NCBI GenBank assembly: GCA_015501595.1
Contig: JADNRX010000051.1
Span: 1 to 64,000, forward strand
DNA length: 64,000 nucleotides
From: Hymenopellis radicata
Taxonomy: Eukaryota > Basidiomycota > Agaricomycetes > Agaricales > Physalacriaceae
Direction: 5' to 3'
The first letter of the stretch is position 1; each line of letters opens with the position of its first letter. Made by a program: the position numbers and the translations under genes. Of the stretch, positions 47,675 through 56,613 are shown in pieces. The notes beneath the pieces are model-generated. The model ran no database searches, was not told the DNA's origin, and saw only the letters and a list, made by a program, of their open reading frames with translations.

Positions 47675-50387
47675 ATGGTCCTAATCGAAGACGACGACAC
47701 TCCGGCGTTTCCACTGCCCAGGAGGGTCACTAGAGCGCAGAGCACGATCCCGAAGGGCAAGCTTTCGCACGACGATGAGCTGTCCAAGGCTCTGGACCAG
47801 AATACGACACGGAAGAGAAAGGCGGGCAGGCAGGAGACCGAGACGTTGCAGTCTAACGCTCGGATCCCTGTTCGGCCCAACGGCGGGGGGGCGCAGAAGG
47901 CCGGCGACACGTCTCCGGAGCGTCCACACGCTCCAGCAGTGGCGAGGCGTCTGTTCTTTGGTCTCAAGGAGCGCCAGAACGCGAGAGATGGCCCTGAGAC
48001 GGCAGCGAAGCCGACAGGGGGAACGAGGACTGCGTCCAGCGCGTCGGCGTCGACCACGAGGGTTAAGTTCGTTCCTGCGAGAACTCCGGCAGCGCCGCTA
48101 GGCGAGGCCGCGAGAACTCGTAGGGGCGAGGCTCAGCCAGCGAGGAAGGCGACGGTAGGCGAGGATGAAGCGGACCCGATCCGAGATAGCCGCTCCAGCG
48201 AGGAGACAGGCGTAGAAGCAGAGGCGAGTGACGCCAGAGACCGCAATGCGAGTGACGCGCCGGTCCGAGAGGAGGAACGCACGGCGAGTGCGTCCGTTCC
48301 TAGTTGTGCTCCTTGAAGCTTGAAGCTGATCTACTTCCCTCACGCAGAAGACACGGGGGAAGATATAGAATGGGGCGACCTCGATGACGACGAAGTCAAC
48401 GAGGCAATGGACGAGATCTACGCTCGTCAACTCCAGGAGGAGGAGGAGCTCGGAGCCCAGGATGACTCCGACGACGACTATCGGCTAGGACCGTCCATGT
48501 CGAAAAAGAAGCGCTCCTCGACCAGGACAACCGGCGGTCTGGGGAAGGCGTTCGGGGAGGTTCTCTCGAGATCGCCTTTCGGACGGAGGTCCTCAAGAGC
48601 CAAAGTCTCGCTTGACGCGGTCGACCCAGGCGAAACAGATGACGAGCAACAGGGCGAGCAGTCTGAGATGGACGCAGAGCCCGACGAGGAGGAGGAGGAG
48701 GAGCCTTCGCCCTACGGGGAGGAGGAGGAGGAGGTTTCGCCCTACGGGGAGGAGGACCAGCCTCAGGAGCAGGAGGAACAGCCTCAAGAACAGGAGGACG
48801 AACCGCAGGTCGACCCGACCCAGGAGGAACAGCCTCAGCAGGAGCAGGGACCTCCACAGAAGAAGAAGCCGGCTTCCAAACAGGAGATTAGGGAGGCCGT
48901 CGCGAGGAGCAGGGCTATCAAGGAGGCTCAGGCTCGGAAAGAGGAGGCGGAGCGGATCTCGAAGGAGCGCGACGCGGCCAGGGAGGCTGAGAAGCGGCGC
49001 CAGGAGAAAGGCAAGGAGAAGGAGCTGTCGGACCTCGACGCGGCCAGACAGGAAGCTCGTCGCGAGAAGGAGAAGCGCGCCAGAGCTGAGCGCGAGACGG
49101 AGGCTCATCGCAAGGCGCGAGAGAGCTCGATGGACGCCGTAAAGGCGGCGGCCAAGGAGAGAGATGAGATTAGAGAGAAGGCCGAGCGGGCGATGCGAGA
49201 GGCGAAGGCTCTGATGAAAGAGGCTGACGAGCGCGTCGCAGAGGCCGTCCGGAGGGAGAAGCAGCAGGCGAAGGAGGCTCACCGGGCGGAGAAGGCCAAG
49301 AGAGCAGCCGAGAAGGAGCAGAAGGGAGGCTGGGAAGGCGAGCTGAAGAAGGCGGTGCCGGAGCTGAGCCCCCGTTCCGCCTTGGCCCTCTTCAAACGGA
49401 TCGGCGATGCCATGAAGCTCAAGATAAACCTCTCCCCCAAACCATCTGGGAAGCGAGGGAAGGAGGCGATCTCTCCGGAGGAATCGGGCGCGCCGAGCGG
49501 CTCCTCTCCTCGGAGGCCAGAGAAGAAGAAGCAGCGGAGGATCTTGTCACCAGTCCGGAGATCTCTGCAGGACGACGAGGTGATGGACCTGTCGAGCCCG
49601 TTTAACCACAAGCGACAACGTAGCGAGGAGGTTACCGGGGAGGAAGAGACCAAGAGGAGCAGGATAACGATGGACGAGGCGCAGGCGACGGAAGAGTGGG
49701 CGGTGCCAGTGCGAGTCCAGAGGATTCTGAGGGAAGGCTGGAAAGACCCATTACGATCGGGATGTGTACCCCGGAGGCATGCGAGAGGGATAGGAACAGA
49801 CCCTCGGTCGCGACTATCGCAGGTTAGCGGTGACAGACGACGGCGGGCTGGGCTGGGCGGCTGTGGAAGCAAAGCCCACGCCCGACACCTTGCTCGACGA
49901 GGGACCCTGGTTCGCGGGCATGACGATCATGGCCGACTCGGTTCGGAGGCACTTTGTGCCACCGAGGGATCAGTGGGGAGTACGACTCACGCGAACGGCC
50001 GACGAGATCGCGGACGAGTTGGAGCTCCTCAAAGGCCATTGCATCAGGAAGGCCGGGGTGCCCGGCCAATTCAAGGCGGTCCAGATCTACGTTGAGTGGG
50101 CTCTCCGGCAGCACTTCACCACACAGTTTGCGGTGGACGTCTCGACGTGGTCAGAAAAGAGATGGAGGATATCGTTGGACAAGGCGGCGGATGAGGCGAA
50201 GAAGGCTAGAGACAGCCGCCTGGACTCCAAGATAGAGAATCTGGAGCGCAGACTGCAAGGAGGTTCGGGGGGCGGATCTGGGTCGAACCATACGTCTAAC
50301 AATTCCTTTCGCAAGAAAGGGTCCGACGCAGCGGTGAAGAACGGGTCCTCGACATCAAAACCTCAATCGGGTCGAAGATGCATGTAA
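47675..50387 (+). CDS. Ngaro-type gag-like ORF (interrupted)
   Basis: The ORF starts MVLIEDDDTPAFPLPRRVTR at 47675. An in-frame TGA lies at 48314-48316, beside a 7-base tandem repeat (TTGAAGC twice); the same frame reopens at once and runs to about 49780. This part is low complexity: Glu-rich blocks, PQEQEEQPQEQE repeats, then a long Glu/Arg/Lys/Ala coiled coil (about 48870-49330). The last part (49830-50387) lies in another frame (DGPWFAGMTIMADSVRRHFV-like text with EGPWFAGM, EWALRQHFTTQFAVD). Such disordered plus coiled-coil gag proteins are usual in fungal tyrosine-recombinase elements. The breaks leave it unclear whether a full protein is made. Confidence 0.7.
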
Positions 50388-50441
50388 CACGGCTCGACCT
50401 CGCACCTTTCAGCGAACTGCCCAGGCGGAGACTCGCTTATC

Positions 50442-50640
50442 GTGGAGCGAGCCCCGAACGGAGCGAAAGGCATGGTGGAGAAGGGGACGGGGAGACGCTT
50501 CTGCTTCTCCTGGAACCAATCCGCAAGAGGCTGTCAGAGACCAAGCTGCGGAACCGACGCGACTTTCGTCCACGCCTGCGGTATCTGCGCTTCCACGGCC
50601 CACAACTCCTACAACCACCCCTTCCCTCCGCGTGAGAGGA
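50442..50640 (+). CDS. Cys/His zinc-binding segment at the end of the Ngaro gag
   Basis: The frame reads FCFSWNQSARGCQRPSCG followed by HACGICASTAHNSYNH. The spacing of four Cys and two to three His resembles the CCCH/CCHC-like motif (C..WN...C....C....H.C..C) at the gag end of fungal YR elements. It is separated from the main gag frame by a shift and overlaps the GGGGGGG tracts at 50641-50660, where frame calling is unsafe. Confidence 0.55.
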
Positions 50641-50680
50641 AGGGGGGGGTGGGGGGGCGGCTCCGCAGGTCGGAGACGCC

Positions 50681-52544
50681 TTGGGGGAGGAGTCAGAGGA
50701 GAGAGAGCATGATGAGGAGCTGTTTCCGATTGTGACACCTTTCAAGGCAGACGTCTGGGAGGCAGAGTTGAGGGCGGCTGGTACGCTCAAAGAGTTTGAG
50801 GACATTCCGCGGGGAATTAGAGAAGGATTTTTGCTTGGGCTGGGAGACTTTTACCTGGCCGAAACCTTCACCCGCCGAATCACACCAAGGTTCCGGAACA
50901 TCTCGCTTTCATCGAGGAGAAGTACGGAGAGGAGAGGAAAAAGGGGAGGCTCCAAGGAGCGTTCACCAAGGAAGAGTTGGAGGAGAAGATAGGTGTGTTC
51001 ACCTCTCTTCGTCACATGACCGCGTCCTAACGGTCAGCAGGTTTCTTTAGATCCGCGCCTATGAATGTTATAGAGCAGCGCCCGGGCAAGCTGCGAATTA
51101 CCACAGACCACTCCTTTCCGCATATACCGCTTTCAAAAGAATTAGCAGACGAACTTGAAGAACGAAAGCGCGATCCAGACACGAAGCGCGAGAAGATACG
51201 CATGGACCCGAAAACGACATCGATAAACGCAGTAATAGATACGGATGAATTCCAGTGCGAGTGGGGGACGTTCTCGGAGTGCCTGCTGAAGGTGGCCGAG
51301 GCACCGGAAGGGACGCAAGCGGCAGTCTTTGAAGTGGAGTCGGCGTTTAGGAACGTCCCAGTACGACCGGACGAGAGGATTTTCACGGTGGTGATGCTGG
51401 GCATCCTGTTCTCGCTGAATCCGACGCTCGACTTCGGCGCGTCGCCATCACCGGGAATATTTGGGAGGATAGCGGATGCCATAGTGACAATTTTCCTGTT
51501 CTACGGGATCCAGGCTATCCTCAAATGGGTAGACGACTTCGTTTTCTTCCGGTACCCGCGCAGGAGGTTGGAGAACGGCGACTTCGAATACACGTACTCG
51601 GAGGACCTGATCTGGGAGATCGCCGAGAGGCTGGGATGGCCGTGGGCGCTTGACAAGTTCAAGCCGTTCGCGTCGAGCTTCCAGTACATCGGATTCGATT
51701 GGGACCTGATCTCCAAGAACGTGCAGCTCCCAGAGAAGAAGAAAGTGAAGTACGTCGGGAAGTTGACGCCTTACGAGGAGAAGGGGGTCATGGTAACCAG
51801 GAAGGAGGTGGAGTCAGTAGTTGGGACCTTGAACCACGTTTGCTTGGTGGTCCGCGAAGGCAGGTCGCATATGCCACCGCTATACAGGTACGCAGAAAAA
51901 GGCGCGCTGGAGAGACACGCTGACAGATCTGCAGATTTGCGGCAAGCTTCGGGGACAAACCGCGCTACGTGAAGCACAAGACAAACAAGGAATTCGCGAA
52001 GGCGATCCACTGGTGGCTGGAGAAGCTGCGGGAAGAGTTTGTCGGCATGAAGTGTGTCAGCCCGTCGGAGCCGAGGGCGGACATCTTCCTAATGGTCGAC
52101 GCCTCGACTTCGTGGGGTCTGGGTCTCGTCATCAACGGGAAGTGGCTGGCCTGGAAACTGCTGCCGGGTTGGAAGGCCGAAGGACGCGAGATAGGATGGG
52201 CGGAAATGGTGGTGATAGAGATGGCCCTCCGTACGCTTAAGGCGATGGGGATCACCGACTGCCACATCCTCATTCACTCAGACAACAAGGGAGTCGTCGG
52301 CGCGCTGAAAGCGGGCTGCTCCAGGGGGAAGCAGCAAAACGACATCCTGCGGCGCATCGTTAGTTTGATGCAGGACTACAATATCTGGTTGACCGTCAAG
52401 TGGGTGTCGACACACGACAATGTGGTGGACGCGCCGTCGCGAGGAGAGTTCCCACCGAAGAAGAGCTTACTTCCGTACCCGCCGGCCATTCCCAGGCACT
52501 TAGAGGCGTTACTGGCTCCTTCAGTTAGACACCATGAAATATAG
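50681..52544 (+). CDS. Ngaro-type reverse transcriptase and RNase H
   Basis: The N-terminal part reads FKADVWEAELRAAGTLKEFE, then needs one extra C at the ACCCG near 50872 to continue PNHTKVPEHLAFIEEKYGEE. An intron (50993-51040, 48 nt, with CCTAAC) joins EEKIG to FFRSAPMNVIEQRPGKLRIT. RT motifs are FEVESAFRNVPVRPDE (box A), FGASPSPGIFGRIADA (box B) and LKWVDDFVFF (box C, 51526-51537). After about 51945 the frame shifts and FGDKPRYVKHKTNKEF leads to RNase H (MVDASTSWGLGL, GWAEMVVIE, LIHSDNKGVVGAL, HDNVVDAPSRGE). The first catalytic Asp of box A appears as Glu (51331-51333). Ends at TAG 52544. Confidence 0.85.
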
Positions 52545-52974
52545 ATTAGAAGCCTCGCTAGAGATAGACTGTTGTACTCGTAACTCAAATTCAAAAGTAA
52601 TGGAACCGCTGTTCAACACACGTGAATGAACACATACAAAACAGGGAAACCATTATTGCAAGCATCAAGCCGACGACGAAGTCGAGCGTGACGGCGAAGC
52701 GGATGAGAACTTAAGACACACAGACGGCTGAGCCAAGGAGGAACAAGAACAAGAACAAGATTGACCGCTAGATATCCTAGCGAGACCTCAGGTGTTCCTG
52801 ATGGACAAAAAATCAGGGGAACCACTACGGTAGGCATCGAACCAACGGTGAGGTCGAGAACGACAGCGAAGTAGAGCCGGACGCAGACGAGGTAGCAACT
52901 GAGCCAGGCGGGCCCAGGATCGAAGGCGTTGGAGTGACGGGTCACAAGGGTGACGACACCTTTCACCTACAGCC
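52545..52974. other. Spacer between RNase H and recombinase ORFs
   Basis: No ORF is supported. Two diverged copies of a 130-base text are present (around GAAGTCGAGCGTGACGGCGAAG at 52675 and GAGGTCGAGAACGACAGCGAAG at 52850). DIRS elements keep a methyltransferase in this area; none is seen here. Confidence 0.6.
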
Positions 52975-54056
52975 ATGGCGAGATCTACTTCCAAACGCGC
53001 CGAGAAAAAGAAGACGACAGCGAAGACGCGCAAACCGCGCGCGCTGCCAGGAAAACGACATGACGACATCCTATCAGACTACTCCCTAGCATTCGGAGAC
53101 AATACAAACCTATCAGACCCAGTACGACTGGCGATGGCGAAGTCGTGGGCGGCGGGAACAAAGAAAGGGCATAAGACAGGCATGAGAAGCTATCTGAAGT
53201 GGTGCGAGGAGTTCGAAATTCCGGTGGCGATACGGTTCCCGGCACACGAGGAGATACTGTGCGAATACGCGGCATCATGGATGGGAAAGAAGGGCTCGGC
53301 GTCTCTTCCGGCCAAGATAAACGGAGTGCGAGCGTTCCACATCGCGAACGGCGAGATCTGGCAGGGAGGGCAGACATTGAAGCAGGTGATGGAAGGAGTT
53401 AAGAAGGAGAAACCGAGGGAGAAGAAGAAGACCAGGCCGCCGGTGATGCTGAGAAGGCTTCAGATACTGGTAGAAGGACTGGACGCGAGCGACGGCAAGG
53501 ATAACTGCGTCGCGGCGGTAGCGACGACAGCTTTCTACGGGCAATGTCGGCTAGGCGAGCTTTTGCCGGACTCTCCGAACCGCGAGAAGGTCGAGGTTCA
53601 GAACTTCCCTAGAGGCAACGATCTGGGGGAGGCGCTATCAGAGCACGGGTCCAGGTCACTCCACCTTCCCTGGACCAAGACGAAGAAGGAGGAAGGGAGG
53701 ACGTGACGATCTGTGCACAGAAAGGGATCACCAACCCCATTGCGGCGTTAAACCACCACATATTCATGAACGACATCGAGAGCGACGATCTTCTAGCCTC
53801 GTACGTAGACAAGCAGGGAGCCAGAAGGATTCTCACGAAGAGGGCGTTTCTCCTGCGGTGCAACGAGATATGGCTGAAGGAGGGACTACCAGGACTGACA
53901 GGACACTCCTTCAGGATAGGCGGAACCACATACTTCCTGTTGAAAGGCAAGGACCCGAACGTGGTGAAGGCGTTAGGGAGGTGGTCCTCGGATGCCTTTC
54001 TGAGATATTGGAGGCAACTGGATCAGTTGGGGATAATGTACATCGAGATGATGTGA
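52975..54056 (+). CDS. Ngaro-type tyrosine recombinase
   Basis: The protein integrates a circular DNA intermediate by site-specific recombination in place of an integrase. It starts MARSTSKRAEKKKTTAKTRK at 52975. The SAM-like arm region (SWAAGTKKGHKTGMRSYLKW, FPAHEEILCEYAASWMGKKG) precedes the catalytic domain with Arg in FYGQCRLGELLP (53548), His and Arg in LTGHSFRIGGT (53904 and 53913) and the nucleophile Tyr in FLRYWRQLDQ (54006). The frame shifts by one base near 53700 (GGGAGGACGTGACG), where one G seems missing; after it CAQKGITNPIAALNHHIF follows directly. With this correction all catalytic residues are in one protein. Confidence 0.88.
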
Positions 54057-54130
54057 AGGGGTATTCCGGCTTGCGTTGAGTTGGGGGTTCGAGAGCGTGG
54101 GCCCTCGACGCGCCGAAAGCTACCGAGGAT

Positions 54131-54329
54131 TTGGGATGTTTCGGTCCCCCTCTCTCTGCTCACCCCGAGGTCAACCCGGTCGGTTTTCTCGAAGGCCGCC
54201 CGAGTTTCCCTTTTCCCCAGCACTCGCAAGCAGTTGTCATTAGAAGATTTACTATCCGATTCGATGTGTATGAAATACAGAACTAGATGATTTACAAGTA
54301 ACAGTCACTGGATATTCCCAGCCGTGAAA
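54131..54329 (+). repeat. Split direct repeat B1
   Basis: The 199-base repeat runs from TTGGGATGTTTCGG to CAGCCGTGAAA and equals B2 at 54562-54760. It abuts A2 directly; the B1/A2 junction has the sequence expected from joining the two ends of the element in a circle. Confidence 0.92.
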
Positions 54330-54494
54330 TTGAAGCTCCGCGGAGGTTGATGCCGGTAGCGGGAGCGGAGCGCGTTTTCACGCGAATGAGCCACGTGACC
54401 TCGTGGCCTCTCTCTTTCGTACCGCGACAAGCTAGTGTCGCGGAATCTGCCTACAGCGGGTCAAGACTCTGAACCGCTTTCGGATTCTTTTCGT
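54330..54494 (+). repeat. Split direct repeat A2
   Basis: The repeat equals A1 at the left end. A2 is followed by 67 bases of unique sequence before B2. Confidence 0.92.
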
Positions 54495-54561
54495 CCCACC
54501 CACCCGCACCTGCAGAAGATTAGTAATGACTAAGACAGCTGTTTGTTGAGTAGAGAGAGGG

Positions 54562-54760
54562 TTGGGATGTTTCGGTCCCCCTCTCTCTGCTCACCCCGAG
54601 GTCAACCCGGTCGGTTTTCTCGAAGGCCGCCCGAGTTTCCCTTTTCCCCAGCACTCGCAAGCAGTTGTCATTAGAAGATTTACTATCCGATTCGATGTGT
54701 ATGAAATACAGAACTAGATGATTTACAAGTAACAGTCACTGGATATTCCCAGCCGTGAAA
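54562..54760 (+). repeat. Split direct repeat B2
   Basis: The repeat equals B1 and forms the right end of the element. The outer gag resumes at 54761. Confidence 0.92.
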
Positions 54761-56150
54761 GTATTGAACAATTCGCGTAGTTCCGCCATATACTGCCGTA
54801 CAGTATGGTTGCCTTGTACGGTACGTTCTAATTTCTTGCGTTGATCGAGACGAAACGTTAACGGGAAGCAGTAGTTGTATAATTCAACAAAGAACTTGTG
54901 CAGCCGCCATCGCCGTGGATTATCGGCTACCGTAGACACATAGAAATCGTGTGCTATGCCGGTCAAGAAATGCGAGAGTTTCCGGACTTGATCCTTCTTG
55001 GGAACATGGCCGTCGCGGACGTATGCTGCTCCGTCCGTGACGAACTTCATGAAGGTTCGAAGATTTGGTTCCCCGTCGTACTTGTCTGGTGCATCCGGCT
55101 TCAACACGGGTCGATGGACGTGTCGTTTCTTGTGCCTTTTCTTTCGGTATTTAACACCTACATCAGAGTCTGAGCTGGACGTCTCCGAGGAGCTGGTTGA
55201 ACTGGGACTGGGACTATCCGAGTCCGATGAATCTGGAGGGGATCCTGGACTGGGATTGTGCGAGTCACGCCCACGTGAGTGCTCATCCGAGCTGCTGTCC
55301 GAGCTTTCGTCGGGTACTGTTCTTGATGACTTTCTTGGCATTGTAGATTTCAACGCACGAGCCAAATGACTATTTGTGGCTATCTGGTTGAAAGGGCTTA
55401 AGGTTTTCCTGGCCTTTCTCTTGCGCTTTGTTTGTGCCCGCTTCTTCTTGACTGGTTCCGACTCTGAGGAATCGTCATGTTTCCTTCTGTGGTAAAAGTT
55501 CTTTACCGCCTTCGGCTGGCGCGATTTGGCGTGATTCTTCTGCTTGAGGCTCGTGTCACGGTCTTGGTGCTCAAAGTCAGCATCACTAGCATCCGGATTG
55601 GATGTTACTCGAGTATGATTCCTAACTTGTTCTTGCACTTCTGGGAAATTTCTTTCTCCGGTTGAACATCGGTGTCTTGTTCCGGGTTCAATATACTAAA
55701 TCTATTTTTTATAGATCTACCTAGGATATTACTGGGACTACCGTGTGTAGTTACATTCGCCGTACTGGTGCTACGGCTGTGCCGACGTCGCATTGAGACC
55801 GGCGTCCATGGGCGATGATCATCATTGTCGCCCCACGGTGCACGACCGTGGTCCAAGGAACGGCTGCTCTCCAAAGCAGTGGCCATATCCGTCTTGGACT
55901 TCTCCCTTTCGGGGATCTCCTGGCTCCCCATCTTGACGGAGCCAGTACGCAGACTAGGAGTCTCAAGGACATCCCTAGCTGGAGTGTGGAAAGGATTATC
56001 ACCGGTATGTCTACCGGTTCGTTGCTGTAATACGGGGTCAATAACATTATCGTCGACTGTTTGCATACCTTGTGCCGTCTTGACACGGTCACCATTCGTG
56101 GTCGACACATTGTCCATTCGGCTTGTTCTCCGGAAATCCGTAGAAGACAT
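54761..56150 (-). CDS. Outer element gag, N-terminal part
   Basis: The ORF starts MSSTDFRRTSRMDNVSTTNG at 56150. The first 170 residues are polar. Near 55640 the frame moves from EKEIS to the frame NFPEVQEQVRNHTRVTSNPD, consistent with one missing A. A Ser/Asp-rich region (SSDSDSPSPSSTSSSETSSS) precedes the gag domain: PDKYDGEPNLRTFMKFVTDG, VRKLSHFLTGIAHDFYVST, FVELYNYCFPLTFRLDQRKK, VRQYMAELRELFNT. It is cut at the inner insertion and continues at 47477. This is the Ty3-type retrotransposon gag family. Confidence 0.82.
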
Positions 56151-56317
56151 TATTCGAGTTGTAGATTATATAGAGGTAAAATGAAGCAAAGTTTCGTGAA
56201 ATAGAGAGGAGACGGTCGTCCTAGACTAGGCTGATCAAACCCAGGGTTCCAGCTAGTGCGATCGTCGAGATTGTCGTAGTCAAAGTCGAAGTGTTGTACC
56301 GCGACCTATCAAAAATA

Positions 56318-56608
56318 TGTGGGCTTGGTGTGACTGAGGAGGCACGGCAAGTTCCACACGGGATGGTTCTGTTTGATTTGGAGGTTGATTCGTTCGAAGG
56401 TTGATAGGGATGGGTTCTCGTTTGTGTGTTGTCTGCTACTGTACACAAGCTCTAGGGACTTTATACTCTAGAATGCTGTGCTAGTAGTCACAGCTTTGAC
56501 TACTGAAACTAACTGCGGGCTGCGATACACATAGGTACGCGTAACGTCGTGCCCGCGAGAACTGTCCAGAACTGTCTATATCCGGTAATCCCATACCTAA
56601 ACCCTACA
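56318..56608 (-). repeat. LTR (5' LTR of the minus-strand element)
   Basis: The LTR runs from TGTGGGC to CCTACA and matches 44997-45286 with about three differences. On the minus strand the primer binding site should follow from 56317 downward (TATTTTTGATAGGTCGCGG); the matching tRNA was not identified. Confidence 0.88.
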
Positions 56609-56613
56609 CCGGC
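56609..56613 (+). repeat. Right target-site duplication CCGGC
   Basis: The five bases equal 44992-44996. Confidence 0.85.

Larger units (their letters stand above)
47478..54760 (+). mobile_element. Ngaro/PAT-type tyrosine-recombinase retrotransposon with split direct repeats
   Basis: The element is 7283 bases long with the order A1 (47478-47642), gag, RT, RNase H, tyrosine recombinase, B1 (54131-54329), A2 (54330-54494), B2 (54562-54760). A1/A2 (165 bases) and B1/B2 (199 bases) look identical as read. No methyltransferase and no integrase is present. The split direct repeat layout is known from Ngaro and PAT elements and contrasts with the inverted repeats of DIRS. The element sits inside the gag of the outer LTR element. 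Removing it joins the flanks so that RELFNT continues into VGIVNEREK in frame, with no target duplication, as expected for recombinase-mediated insertion. The element is visibly more GC-rich than its surroundings. Confidence 0.92.
44997..56608 (-). mobile_element. Non-autonomous LTR retrotransposon (gag only), interrupted by a second element
   Basis: The element is bounded by two LTRs of about 290 bases that start TGTGGGC and end CCTACA, with a 5-base target duplication. Its gag lies on the minus strand at 56150-54761, continues at 47477-46960 beyond the inner insertion and carries one zinc knuckle. Without the inner 7283 bases the element is about 4.3 kb. The 1.7 kb between gag and the left LTR shows no protease, reverse transcriptase or integrase. 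It therefore fits a gag-bearing, pol-less derivative (TR-GAG-like) of a Ty3-type element. The LTRs differ at about three sites, so the insertion is fairly young. The insertion target is the upstream tract of the 43.4 kb F-box gene. Confidence 0.88.

Noticed and set aside
48593..49282. Leucine-rich ORF of 229 codons antisense to the Ngaro gag
   Set aside because: It is the complement of the Glu/Lys-rich coiled coil and has no independent support.
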